From contig NZ_JACJGM010000007.1 of NCBI RefSeq assembly GCF_015024225.1, positions 1 through 64,000 on the forward strand: a DNA stretch of 64,000 nt, in the 5' to 3' direction. A program made the position numbers and the translations under genes. Below are positions 46,788 to 56,840 of the stretch, piece by piece. A model generated the notes under the pieces. That model was given only the letters and a program-made list of their open reading frames with translations, ran no database searches and had not been told where the DNA came from. Position 1 is the first letter of the stretch; each line of letters begins with the position of its first letter. The DNA comes from Nocardioides lijunqiniae. GTDB taxonomy: Bacteria > Actinomycetota > Actinomycetes > Propionibacteriales > Nocardioidaceae.

Positions 46788-47462
46788 ATGCGTACCACCC
46801 ACAAGCGCTTCATCGGCGGCCTCGCGGCCACGGCCCTGCTCGCCCTCCCCCTGACCGCCTGCGGCAGCGAGGACGAGACCGACGCGCCCGTCAACGGTGG
46901 GTCCTCCGCGGCCGCCGAGGCCCCCGAGCCCGTCGCCTCGATCGACGCCCTCACCGGCGAGTCCACCGCCATCGCCCTGGACAAGGGCTTCACCGACGCC
47001 CTCACCACGCTGAAGCTGACGCCCGGCGTCACCGGCGACGCCAAGCTCGAGGCCGGCTCCCTGATCTTCCCGATCACCGGCGGCAACGTCTCGGTCTTCG
47101 AGCCGGGCTCGGTCCCCAACTACGTCGTCGGCCAGATCCAGCACGAGAACTCCGGCCTCTCCCTCACCGCCGGTGACACCAAGGTCGAGCTGACCAACTT
47201 CAACGTCGACCCGGGCGTCTCCCGCGTCTACGGCGACGTCACCGTCAACGGCAAGACCGCCGTCACCAACGCGTTCCTCTTCAACCTCAACGGCAGCACG
47301 CTGGAGCCGCTGAAGACCGAGGGCAGCAACGCGATCCTGACCGGCACCCAGGTCGAGATCTCCGACGTGGCCGCCCCGCTGCTCAACGACACCTTCAAGA
47401 CCGACGCGGTCAAGCCCGGCCTCCTGGTCGGGATCGCCACGATCACGGTCGCCACTTCGTGA
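46788..47462 (+). CDS. Secreted lipoprotein of unknown function
   Basis: A 224-residue lipoprotein: lipobox ALPLTAC gives Cys25, followed by an acidic linker (about 26-50) and a beta-rich domain with VTGDAKLEAGSLIFPITGGNVSVFEPG and GQIQHENSGLSLTAGDTKVELTNF. I recognise no family with confidence. ATG with AGGAC upstream. The stop overlaps the GTG of the methyltransferase gene, placing it in the molybdoenzyme operon, where it may be a partner or electron or substrate carrier. Confidence 0.8.
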   Translation: MRTTHKRFIGGLAATALLALPLTACGSEDETDAPVNGGSSAAAEAPEPVASIDALTGESTAIALDKGFTDALTTLKLTPGVTGDAKLEAGSLIFPITGGNVSVFEPGSVPNYVVGQIQHENSGLSLTAGDTKVELTNFNVDPGVSRVYGDVTVNGKTAVTNAFLFNLNGSTLEPLKTEGSNAILTGTQVEISDVAAPLLNDTFKTDAVKPGLLVGIATITVATS

Positions 47463-48154
47463 CCCCCGGTCCCCACGCTCGTGGGGACGCCGTCGAGCGG
47501 GCGGCGTCAGGGGGCCCGGCGCTGCAGTGCGCCGAGGCCTTCGACGCCGCCTTCTCCGGGCGGGACTGCGAGGTGCTGCGCGACGACGGCACGTCGCGTC
47601 CCCTGGCCACCGGTTCGTGGTTGGGCGAGGCCTCGGACACCGACGTCGCCCTCTTCGTCGAGCCGTGCCACGGCCCGACCCTGGACGTCGGGTGCGGTCC
47701 GGGGCGACTCACGGGCGCCCTGGCCTCCCGAGGGGTCGAGGTGCTCGGCATCGACAGCTCCGCCGAGGCCGTCAGCCTCACCCTGGCGCGTGGCGCCATG
47801 GCGCTGCACCTGGACGTGTTCTCGCAGCTGTCGATCGGCACCGCCTGGAGCCACGTGCTCCTGGCCGACGGCAACGTCGGCCTGGGCGGCGACCCGGTAC
47901 TCCTGCTGCGGCGGGTGCGCGCGCTGCTGGACGAGAACGGCACGGTGCTGGTCGAGCTCGCCGCCACCGGCGTACGGTCAGGGCCCGAGCAGCTGCGCCT
48001 CAAGGTCGGAGACACCATCAGCACCCCGTTCCCGTGGTCCGTCCTCGGCGTCGACGACGTCGAGCAGGTCGCCGCTGAGGCCGGACTCCTCGTGATGGGG
48101 GTTCGCGCCCTCGACGGCCGGGTCGTCGCCACCCTCCGTCCGCTCGGCGCCTGA
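47459..48154 (+). CDS. Class I SAM-dependent methyltransferase
   Basis: A 231-residue protein with motif I LDVGCGPGRLTGALASRG followed by VEVLGIDSSAEAV (acidic end of beta 2) and a later VLLADGNVGLGGDP. No membrane segment. The GTG overlaps the lipoprotein stop and the next start (48162) follows within 8 bp, so it is part of the same operon. The substrate is unknown. Confidence 0.85.
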   Translation: MTPGPHARGDAVERAASGGPALQCAEAFDAAFSGRDCEVLRDDGTSRPLATGSWLGEASDTDVALFVEPCHGPTLDVGCGPGRLTGALASRGVEVLGIDSSAEAVSLTLARGAMALHLDVFSQLSIGTAWSHVLLADGNVGLGGDPVLLLRRVRALLDENGTVLVELAATGVRSGPEQLRLKVGDTISTPFPWSVLGVDDVEQVAAEAGLLVMGVRALDGRVVATLRPLGA

Positions 48155-48161
48155 GCACCCC

Positions 48162-49403
48162 GTGGCATCGCCGATCCGCTGGCGCAGCCCGCTGCGGGGA
48201 CCGTGGCTGACCTCGGTCCTCGGCTCGGTGCTGCTGGTGTCGATGCCGATCGTGATCGTCACCGGCCTGCTCTCCTACGTCGCGTACGGCGAGCAGGCCC
48301 GGCCCGCCGACGTCGGCTGGCTGCACCTGCCGACGTTCGACTGGCCCACCGACCCCTCGTGGCTGTTCCGGCTCACGCAGGGGCTCCACGTCGGGCTGGG
48401 GCTGGTCCTCATGCCGGTCGTGCTGGCCAAGCTCTGGTCGGTGATCCCTCGTCTCTTCGTGTTCCCGCCGGCGCGCTCCGTCGCCCAGGCGCTCGAGAGG
48501 CTCACGCTGCTGATGCTCGTGGGCGGGCTGCTCTTCGAGATCGTCACCGGCGTCCTCAACATCCAGTACGACTACGTCTTCGGGTTCAGCTTCTACACCG
48601 CCCACTACTACGGCGCCTGGGTGTTCGTCGTCGGCTTCGTCTCCCACGTCGCCCTCAAGCTGCCGACGATGGTGCGCTCGCTGCGCTCCGGCTCGCTGCG
48701 CGAGGAGCTGCGCACCCGACGTGCGGACACGACGCCCGAGCCGATCGACCCGGAGGATCCCGACAGCCTCGTGCCCACCGACCCCGACGCCCCCACCATG
48801 AGCCGGCGTGGCCTTTTCGCGCTCGTCGGCGGCGGCTCGCTGCTGACCTTCGCCCTCACCGCCGGGCAGACCATCGGCGGGCCCACGCGTCAGCTGGCGC
48901 TGCTCCTCCCCCGTGGCCTCGACAGCGGCGACGGGCCGAACGACTTCCCGGTCAACAAGACCGCCGACGCCGCGGCGGTCGACGCCGCCTCGACGGGGTC
49001 GTCCTGGCGGCTGTCGCTCGAGGCGGGCGACACGACGGTGACCCTGGACCGCGAGCAGCTCCTGGACCTGGCGCAGCACACCGCCGTGCTCCCGATCGCG
49101 TGCGTCGAGGGCTGGTCCACGACGCAGACCTGGACCGGCGTGCGCCTGCGCGACCTGGCCGCCCAGGTCGGGCTCGCAGAGCCCACGGGGGCCTACGTGG
49201 AGTCGCTGCAGGAGAAGGGCGCCTTCAAGGCGGCCGACCTCAACGCCGGTCAGGTGACCCACGACGACGCGCTGCTGGCCCTTCAGGTGAACGGCGTCGA
49301 CCTCTCGCTCGACCACGGCTTCCCGGCCCGGATCATCGTCCCGGCCATGCCCGGGGTCCTCAACACCAAGTGGGTCGCCTCGATCCGCTTCGAGGGGGCG
49401 TGA
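48162..49403 (+). CDS. Polytopic membrane molybdopterin oxidoreductase with internal twin-arginine segment
   Basis: A 413-residue fusion. Residues 14-168 contain four hydrophobic helices with histidines suited to haem b (HVGLG about 76, AHYYGAWVFVVGFVSH about 147-162). A cytoplasmic linker follows, then SRR (214-216) before a fifth helix (217-238), like a twin-arginine signal anchor. The C-terminal sulfite-oxidase-fold domain has Cys314 in IACVEGWST, the expected molybdenum ligand. The catalytic domain would face outward. This resembles a Sec/Tat dual-integrated actinobacterial molybdoenzyme class. GTG start. Confidence 0.85.
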   Translation: MASPIRWRSPLRGPWLTSVLGSVLLVSMPIVIVTGLLSYVAYGEQARPADVGWLHLPTFDWPTDPSWLFRLTQGLHVGLGLVLMPVVLAKLWSVIPRLFVFPPARSVAQALERLTLLMLVGGLLFEIVTGVLNIQYDYVFGFSFYTAHYYGAWVFVVGFVSHVALKLPTMVRSLRSGSLREELRTRRADTTPEPIDPEDPDSLVPTDPDAPTMSRRGLFALVGGGSLLTFALTAGQTIGGPTRQLALLLPRGLDSGDGPNDFPVNKTADAAAVDAASTGSSWRLSLEAGDTTVTLDREQLLDLAQHTAVLPIACVEGWSTTQTWTGVRLRDLAAQVGLAEPTGAYVESLQEKGAFKAADLNAGQVTHDDALLALQVNGVDLSLDHGFPARIIVPAMPGVLNTKWVASIRFEGA

Positions 49404-49927
49404 TGGCGTCCACTACGGGCACCCGCTGGTCGCGGGCCTACGGCGCCTCCGGGTGGCACCTCGTGCTCATGCTCGCCAGCCTCGCGCTCGTCGGCTACGT
49501 CGTCGCGACCGTCGGCCTCGACGCCCTGTGGGACCCCGACGTGTGGTGGCAGTCGATGGCGGTCTGGTTCGTCGGCGCGGTCGTGCTGCACGACCTCGTG
49601 CTGTTCCCCGTCTACGCGCTGGCCGACCGGCTGCTCGCGCGCCGACGGGCGGGGAGCACGGCGCGCGTGCCGCTGGTCAACCACGTCCGGGTGCCGACGC
49701 TGGCGGCCGCCCTCACGTTCCTGCTGTTCTTCCCCGGCATCCTCCGGCGCGGTGGCGACACCTATGCCAACGCCACCGGCCTCGACCAGGACCAGGACCC
49801 GTTCCTCGTCCGCTGGCTGCTGCTCGTGCTGGCCGCCTACCTCCTCAGCGCGACCCTCTACGCCGTCCGGTCCGTCCGCGCTCGTCGCCGACCTCGAGCA
49901 GCCACGGACCTGCCGGGGTCGCCGTGA
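49403..49927 (+). CDS. Four-helix membrane protein of unknown function
   Basis: A 174-residue membrane protein with four predicted helices: about 17-38, 49-75, 100-117 and 137-160. A conserved-looking HDLVLFPVYALADRLLARR segment and LRRGGDTYANATG loop are visible, but I cannot assign a family. Its ATG overlaps the molybdoenzyme stop, so it is probably a partner subunit or membrane anchor. Confidence 0.82.
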   Translation: MASTTGTRWSRAYGASGWHLVLMLASLALVGYVVATVGLDALWDPDVWWQSMAVWFVGAVVLHDLVLFPVYALADRLLARRRAGSTARVPLVNHVRVPTLAAALTFLLFFPGILRRGGDTYANATGLDQDQDPFLVRWLLLVLAAYLLSATLYAVRSVRARRRPRAATDLPGSP

Positions 49928-49979
49928 CCGTTCTCGGGTACCGGCAGGACGACAGCCGTACCCACGAGGAGTGCCACAC

Positions 49980-50879
49980 GTGATCGACTCTCTGCGCCAG
50001 GTCCAGGTCGTCGGCGCTCTGGCCCGACTGGCCGGCAACGGCGGATGGGCCGAGATCCTCGCCGGCGAGCGGCTCCGCACCACCCTGGACGTGGCCGACG
50101 CCCGACTCCTGGTCGCGGCCGACGTCCTCCACGAGCACGCCGACGGCCGGCTGGAGCCCGTGGAGCTGCATCCCTGGTACGACGACCCGTCGGTGCTCGC
50201 CAGCGGGCTGACCGCCGAGCTGCGGCGGGCGCTGCGTCACGGGACCGGGGACGACCGGCCGAGCGGCGACGACCCGGACGAGATCGTCGCCATGGGCGCG
50301 GCCAGCCAGTCCGCAGCCGCGATCCTCGCCGACGCCGTGCTGCCGATGCTCACCCAGACCCGGGAGCGCTTCGACGACGGCACGGCGTGCTTCCTGGACG
50401 TGGGCGTCGGCACCGGCGCGATCTCCGAGGCCCTGTGCCGGCGGTTCCCCGGCACGCGCGCCGTCGGCCTCGACGTCTCGCCGGAGGCGCTGACGATGGC
50501 CAGGGACCGCGTGGCAGCCGCCGGCCTCGCCGACCGGGTCGACCTGCGCCGGGTCTCGGTCGTGGACCTCGACGACGTGGACCGCTACGACCTCGCGTGG
50601 ATGCCGCAGGTCTTCCTCGCGCCTGACGACCTGGAGCGCGGCCTCGACCGGGTGCTCGCGTCGCTGCGGCCCGGAGGCTGGCTCGTCATGCCGGTGGCCG
50701 CCCCCGACCCCGGCTGCACCCCGCTCGAGGCGGCCGCCGTGGAGCACGACGCGGCGCTGAGAGGCGGCGGGGCGATGTCCGTGGAGTCCGCCCTGAGCCT
50801 GCTGACCGATGCCGGGTACGCCGACGCCTGGGACATGCGCGGCGTCTCCCAGTCGCTCACGTTCGCCCGCAAGCCCTGA
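49980..50879 (+). CDS. SAM-dependent methyltransferase
   Basis: A 299-residue two-domain enzyme: an N-terminal winged-helix-like part (QVQVVGALARLAGNGGWAEILAGERLRTTLDVADARLLVAADVL) and a Rossmann domain with motif I FLDVGVGTGAISEALCRRFPGTRAVGLDVS. The layout resembles O-methyltransferase-type enzymes. GTG start with GAGGAG upstream. It follows the four-helix gene by 52 bp and ends a run of five genes. Confidence 0.85.
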   Translation: MIDSLRQVQVVGALARLAGNGGWAEILAGERLRTTLDVADARLLVAADVLHEHADGRLEPVELHPWYDDPSVLASGLTAELRRALRHGTGDDRPSGDDPDEIVAMGAASQSAAAILADAVLPMLTQTRERFDDGTACFLDVGVGTGAISEALCRRFPGTRAVGLDVSPEALTMARDRVAAAGLADRVDLRRVSVVDLDDVDRYDLAWMPQVFLAPDDLERGLDRVLASLRPGGWLVMPVAAPDPGCTPLEAAAVEHDAALRGGGAMSVESALSLLTDAGYADAWDMRGVSQSLTFARKP

Positions 50880-50887
50880 CCTCTTCT

Positions 50888-51066
50888 GCAGTGGTCGAGC
50901 AGCCACCACGGTGGTTGAGGTGCGAGCGCAGCGAGCCTCGAAACCACTCCGCCACGCACGGTGGTTGAGGTGCGAGCGCAGCGAGCCTCGAAACCACGTC
51001 GCCGCAACGCACCGGTGGTCGAGCAGCGAGGAGCGCCAGCGACGAGCGTCCGTCGAGACCCCCGCA
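50888..51066. repeat. REP-like A/B repeat cluster
   Basis: A partial B unit (50890-50902) is followed by A units at 50910-50947 and 50960-50997, and a full B unit at about 51013-51062. Unit sequence matches the copies at 1-278 and 34.9-35.9 kb. Confidence 0.88.
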
Positions 51067-51101
51067 CCTCTGGCTGCCTCCTCAGGGCCGAGCTGGGTGA
51101 G

Positions 51102-51207
51102 GCTGGTGTGACTGGTGGTGCGACTTCCTGCACTCAGCGTCGGCAGTTGGTCGCCGTCCCGGGCCGGCCGAGCGTGGAGACCGCCGCCCCTGGCGCGAAC
51201 TGCCGAC
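51102..51207 (-). repeat. 106-bp element with 10-bp inverted ends, copy 2
   Basis: Inverted copy of 35451-35556, with the same 106-bp length, identical 10-bp ends (51139-51148, 51198-51207) and near-identical 37-bp tail. The 69-bp interior is roughly three-quarters identical. Region 50880-51249 holds no gene. Confidence 0.82.
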
Positions 51208-51249
51208 ACCAGTGACGTTCGGGCGGAGGGTGAGGCGCTCGACGACGCC

Positions 51250-51690
51250 TCACAGCTCCTTGCGGAGGTGGACGTCCGCCGCGCCCGGCGTCGGCAGGTC
51301 CTCCCAGCGGAAGAGCTCTCGGTAGCCGTGGCGCTCGTAGAAGCCGGGCGCCTGGAAGGTGAACGAGGTGACGAAGACGTGCGTGCAGCCGCGGGCGCGC
51401 GCCTCGGCCTCGAACTCCTCCAGCAGCCAGGTGCCGAGGCCGTCGCGGCGGCTCTCCTCGCGCACCCACGTGAGACCGATGCCCGCGGCGACGCCCCAGG
51501 TCCAGCCGCTCACCCCGGCCGCGAGCTCGCCCTGGGCGTCGAGGACCTGCACGGTCAGCTCGCGCTGAGGTGGTACGCCGACCGTCGCCTCGGCGTTGAC
51601 GCGGTCGAGCTCGGCGGAGAGGCGCTCGTCGAGCGCCTCGTCCGCCTCGCCCAGGATCGTGCGGTAGCCGGAGGCTCGGTCGTCGGTCAC
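51250..51690 (-). CDS. GNAT-family N-acetyltransferase
   Basis: A 146-residue GNAT protein: IGLTWVREESRRDGLGTWLLEEFEAEARARGCTHVFVTSFTFQAPGFYERHGYRELFRW has the acetyl-CoA-binding (R/Q-x-x-G-x-G/A) region in altered form RRDGLG and the C-terminal FYERHGY motif. Substrate unknown. GTG start; it follows RNase J in the same direction and ends next to a repeat cluster. Confidence 0.87.
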   Translation of the reverse strand: MTDDRASGYRTILGEADEALDERLSAELDRVNAEATVGVPPQRELTVQVLDAQGELAAGVSGWTWGVAAGIGLTWVREESRRDGLGTWLLEEFEAEARARGCTHVFVTSFTFQAPGFYERHGYRELFRWEDLPTPGAADVHLRKEL

Positions 51691-51715
51691 AGCACCAGAT
51701 GGTGCCAGGTGCGGG

Positions 51716-53401
<1,686 letters not shown>

Positions 53402-53441
53402 GTGTGGGTCCGTTCTGCAGGGGCGGAGCTGGGCTCCATGG

Positions 53442-55016
53442 TCAGCCACCACTCGCGGGCAGCTGTTCTAGCAAGATGTCCGGGTGGTCGCGCTTCGCGG
53501 TGTGCGCGCGCCACTTGTCCGGGAAGAGAGCGAGGTAGGCACCGTCGGAGCGGCGCATCACCTCGACGCCACGCACCGTGCCGAGGGCCTCGATCCCGTC
53601 GGCGTCGGTGAGCATGGCGAGCTGGTAGTCGAGCCGCTCGAGCCGGATCGCGGCGCCGTACTCGGACTCCATCCGCGCGCTGACGACCTCGAACTGCATC
53701 GGGCCGACGGCTGCCAGCACCGGGGCCTGGTCGCCGCGGAGGTCGGAGCGCAGCACCTGCACCACGCCCTCCTGGTCCATCTGCTCGATGCCGCGGCGGA
53801 ACTGCTTGTAGCGGCCGGTGTCGGCCGCCCGCGCCGACATGAAGTGCTCCGGCGCGAAGCTGGCGATCGGCGGGTAGCGCACCGGTCGGCCCTCGTAGAT
53901 CGTGTCGCCCACCCGTAGCGCGGAGGCGTTGACGAGGCCGACGATGTCACCGGGCAGGGCGGTCTCGACGACCGAGCGCTCCCGGCCGAAGACGGCCTGG
54001 GCGTACTTGGTCGCGAACGGCTTGCCGGTCTCGCCGTGGTTGACCACCATGCCGCGGTGGAAGACGCCGGAGCAGACCCGGGCGTAGGCGAGGCGGTCGC
54101 GGTGGTTGGTGTCCATGCCGGACTGGACCTTGAACACGAAGGCGCTGAAGTCCTCGTCGACGTCGCGGCGGGTGCCGTCGACGGCCTCGGTCGCCGACGG
54201 CGGCGGGGCCAGCTCGAGCAGGACCTCGAGGAGCTGGGCGACGCCGAAGTTCTGCAGGGCGGAGGCGAACAGCACCGGAGTGGTGCGGCCGGCGAGGAAG
54301 CGGTCCTGGTCGTGGTCGGCGCCGTCCATCTCGAGCAGCTCGTGGCCCTCGAGGGCGGCCGCCCACGCGTCGCCGGCCATCTCCGTGGCCTCGGCGGCGG
54401 GCACGTGGCGCTCGGGGGCGCGCGTCGCGCCGCCCGCCGTACGGGTGAAGTGGATGAAGTCACCGCTGCGGCGGTCCAGGACGCCCTGGAACTCCCCGGA
54501 CTGCCCGACCGGCCAGGTGAGCGGGGTCGGCTTGAGCCCGATCTCCTTCTCGATCTCGTCCATGAGCTCGAGGGCGTCGAGGCCCGGGCGGTCCCACTTG
54601 TTGATGACGGTGATGACCGGGATGCCGCGGTGGGCGCAGACCTGGAAGAGCTTGAGCGTCTGCGGCTCCAGGCCCTTGGCCGCGTCGACGAGCATGACGG
54701 CGGAGTCGACCGCGGACAGCACGCGGTAGGTGTCCTCGGAGAAGTCGGAGTGGCCGGGGGTGTCGACGAGGTTGACCACGTGGTCGCGGTAGTCGAACTG
54801 GAGCGCGGCCGAGGTGATCGAGATCCCGCGCGAGCGCTCCATCTCCATCCAGTCCGAGACGGTGCCCCGGCGGCCCGCCTTGCCGTGCACCGCGCCGGCC
54901 TCGGAGATCACCCGGGCGTGCAGCGCCAATGCCTCGGTCAGGGTCGACTTGCCGGCGTCGGGGTGGCTGATCACCGCGAACGTACGGCGCGGGCGGGTGT
55001 CGGTGGTGCTGCTCAT
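53442..55016 (-). CDS. prfC: Peptide chain release factor 3
   Basis: A 524-residue translational GTPase that recycles RF1/RF2 after termination. HPDAGKST (18-25), DTPGHSDFSED, and NKWDRPG are the GTPase motifs, and the EF-G-like domain 2 includes FVFKVQSGMDTNHRDR with a C-terminal RF3 domain (LRSDLRGDQAPVLAAVGPMQFEVV). RF3 is scattered among actinobacteria, so its presence is informative. ATG at 55016. Confidence 0.96.
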   Translation of the reverse strand: MSSTTDTRPRRTFAVISHPDAGKSTLTEALALHARVISEAGAVHGKAGRRGTVSDWMEMERSRGISITSAALQFDYRDHVVNLVDTPGHSDFSEDTYRVLSAVDSAVMLVDAAKGLEPQTLKLFQVCAHRGIPVITVINKWDRPGLDALELMDEIEKEIGLKPTPLTWPVGQSGEFQGVLDRRSGDFIHFTRTAGGATRAPERHVPAAEATEMAGDAWAAALEGHELLEMDGADHDQDRFLAGRTTPVLFASALQNFGVAQLLEVLLELAPPPSATEAVDGTRRDVDEDFSAFVFKVQSGMDTNHRDRLAYARVCSGVFHRGMVVNHGETGKPFATKYAQAVFGRERSVVETALPGDIVGLVNASALRVGDTIYEGRPVRYPPIASFAPEHFMSARAADTGRYKQFRRGIEQMDQEGVVQVLRSDLRGDQAPVLAAVGPMQFEVVSARMESEYGAAIRLERLDYQLAMLTDADGIEALGTVRGVEVMRRSDGAYLALFPDKWRAHTAKRDHPDILLEQLPASGG

Positions 55017-55065
55017 CGGGTCAAGACTCTCAGGTCGGGCCCAGAAACCCGCAACGGGCGCCGCC

Positions 55066-56793
55066 TCAAGGCAGCAGGAAGGTGTCGGCGGCGCGCTCGG
55101 ACGTCGAGTCGAGGATCTCCGGCCACCGCATCCCGGGCAGCAGCGCGACGTCGTAGATCTCCTGGACCGCGGCGTCGAAGCGCAGCCACGCGACGGTGCT
55201 GCCCGTCTCGATGTCCACCACCCACACCCCGCACTCCCGCTCCTCGAGCCGGGCGGTCAGGGGCAGGCCCCCGAAGAGGTTGGCCTCGCGCACCTCGCTC
55301 AGCCCGACGAAGGCGTAGCGCCCGGCGAAGCTCAGGCCCCGGGTGAAGCCGGGCAGCTCGGCCACCCGTTCGACCCGTCCCGTGGCGACGTCGACCCGCG
55401 ACAGGGCTCCCTCGCCGGACTCCAGGAACCACAGCTGGTCGCGGTGCCAGGTCGGCGAGTGCGGCATCGAGAGGCCCTCCGCCACGACCTCGTCGGTCTC
55501 CACGTCCATGATGATGCCGCCGCGCTCCTTGGTCGCCCGCCAGCCGCCCGCGGTGTCGGTGGTGCCGAGCGCGGTGACGTACCTGACCCGGTCGTCGACG
55601 ACGGCGAGCCCGTTGAGGTGGCACCGGTCCTCGGCCGCCAGGCCGGAGATGAACGGCGGACGCCAGCGCGGCACGAAGCTGTGCCGGCCGTCGAACGTCG
55701 CCAGGCAGGAGAACCTCGTGGCGACCGCCCAGAGCTGCCCCTGGGCCCAGGCGAGGTCGTGCACCCGGATGTCCCCGGTGTGGAGGGTGTGGCGCGGCAG
55801 GAAGACGGCGTCGTGGCTGCCCTCGGGCGGCAGGGCCGGCGCCAGCTGTGGGACGTTGGCGTAGGTGACGATGTCCGACTTGGTCCCGACCGTCAGGAGG
55901 CCGTCGCGGTAGGCGGTGCCCATCGGGCGGGCCAGGCGCCGGAAGTGCGTGTTGACGCCCTTCTCCTGGGCGCGCGCCAGGACCAGGTAGCCCGACTGGT
56001 ACGTCGTCATGACGAGGGTGGCGCCGAGGGCCTGCAGCAGCTCGGCGAACGACGCGGTGCTGGTGCTGCGCAGCGTCGAGGCCTGGTCCGGGCCGGCGCC
56101 CGACGGGTCCGGCGCGGCCCGCAGCCAGGCGAGGACGTCGCTCAGCGCCTCCTCCGGGGCGCGCTGGAGGTCGCCGACAGCGAGGCGGCCCACCCGGGGG
56201 CTCGGCACCTCGGCGAGGTCCTGCTCCAGGATGCGGTGGGCGGTCTCCCACTGGGCCTCCACGGTCTCCGCGACGGAGCGCCCGCGCAGGGCCCGCCAGC
56301 CCGGGACGAGGGCGTAGGACCACGGCAGGCCCTCCCAGCCGGGCAGGTCGGGCTGGGTCACGTGGGTGCCGGCCCCCCACCCGTCCACCATGGCGGCGCG
56401 CGCCTCGTGCGGGTCCGCCTCGACGTGCACGAACCGGGCGTCCGGCCAGGCGGCGGCCAGGAAGGCGACGTGCTGCGCGATGCCGTCGTAGGTGACGACG
56501 ACGGTGGAGCGGTCGGCCTCGCGCGCCTCGCGCCCCTGCGGCCAGGCGGCGCCCGACCAGCTGTCGCCCAGGGGCTCCACCCAGCGCGGCTTGGCGTCCT
56601 GTCGACCGAGGCGGACGCTGTCCCATCCCCGGCGGTCGGCGCCGAGGGCCGGCACCGAGGTCACCGGGTCGAGGTCGCCGGGCAGCCGTGGCAGGCCGGC
56701 CGCGTCCGCCAGCCGCTCCGCGACACCGGCCGTGTCGACCCCGAGGTCGCCCACGACGAAGACCGGTCGGAGCGGGGTGGGCGGGGCGTCCAT
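55066..56793 (-). CDS. Sulfotransferase-like N-terminus fused to a TIGR03032-like (DUF4915) domain
   Basis: A 575-residue fusion. The N-terminal part (about 1-225) looks like a degenerate sulfotransferase: PVFVVGDLGVDTAGVAERLADAAG resembles its opening, but the PAPS-binding P-loop is not clear. Residues about 245-575 form a beta-propeller-like TIGR03032/DUF4915 region: FAELLQALGATLVMTTYQSGYLVLARAQ, NTHFRRLARPMG, VHDLAWAQGQLWAVATRFSCL and WHRDQLWFLESGEG. The domain's function is unknown. I use ATG at 56793, though GTG at 56802 is equally possible. Confidence 0.8.
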   Translation of the reverse strand: MDAPPTPLRPVFVVGDLGVDTAGVAERLADAAGLPRLPGDLDPVTSVPALGADRRGWDSVRLGRQDAKPRWVEPLGDSWSGAAWPQGREAREADRSTVVVTYDGIAQHVAFLAAAWPDARFVHVEADPHEARAAMVDGWGAGTHVTQPDLPGWEGLPWSYALVPGWRALRGRSVAETVEAQWETAHRILEQDLAEVPSPRVGRLAVGDLQRAPEEALSDVLAWLRAAPDPSGAGPDQASTLRSTSTASFAELLQALGATLVMTTYQSGYLVLARAQEKGVNTHFRRLARPMGTAYRDGLLTVGTKSDIVTYANVPQLAPALPPEGSHDAVFLPRHTLHTGDIRVHDLAWAQGQLWAVATRFSCLATFDGRHSFVPRWRPPFISGLAAEDRCHLNGLAVVDDRVRYVTALGTTDTAGGWRATKERGGIIMDVETDEVVAEGLSMPHSPTWHRDQLWFLESGEGALSRVDVATGRVERVAELPGFTRGLSFAGRYAFVGLSEVREANLFGGLPLTARLEERECGVWVVDIETGSTVAWLRFDAAVQEIYDVALLPGMRWPEILDSTSERAADTFLLP

Positions 56794-56840
56794 GTCAGAC
56801 ACTCAAGCACTCCTGGTCGGGCCCCGGGGGACGACGTGGC

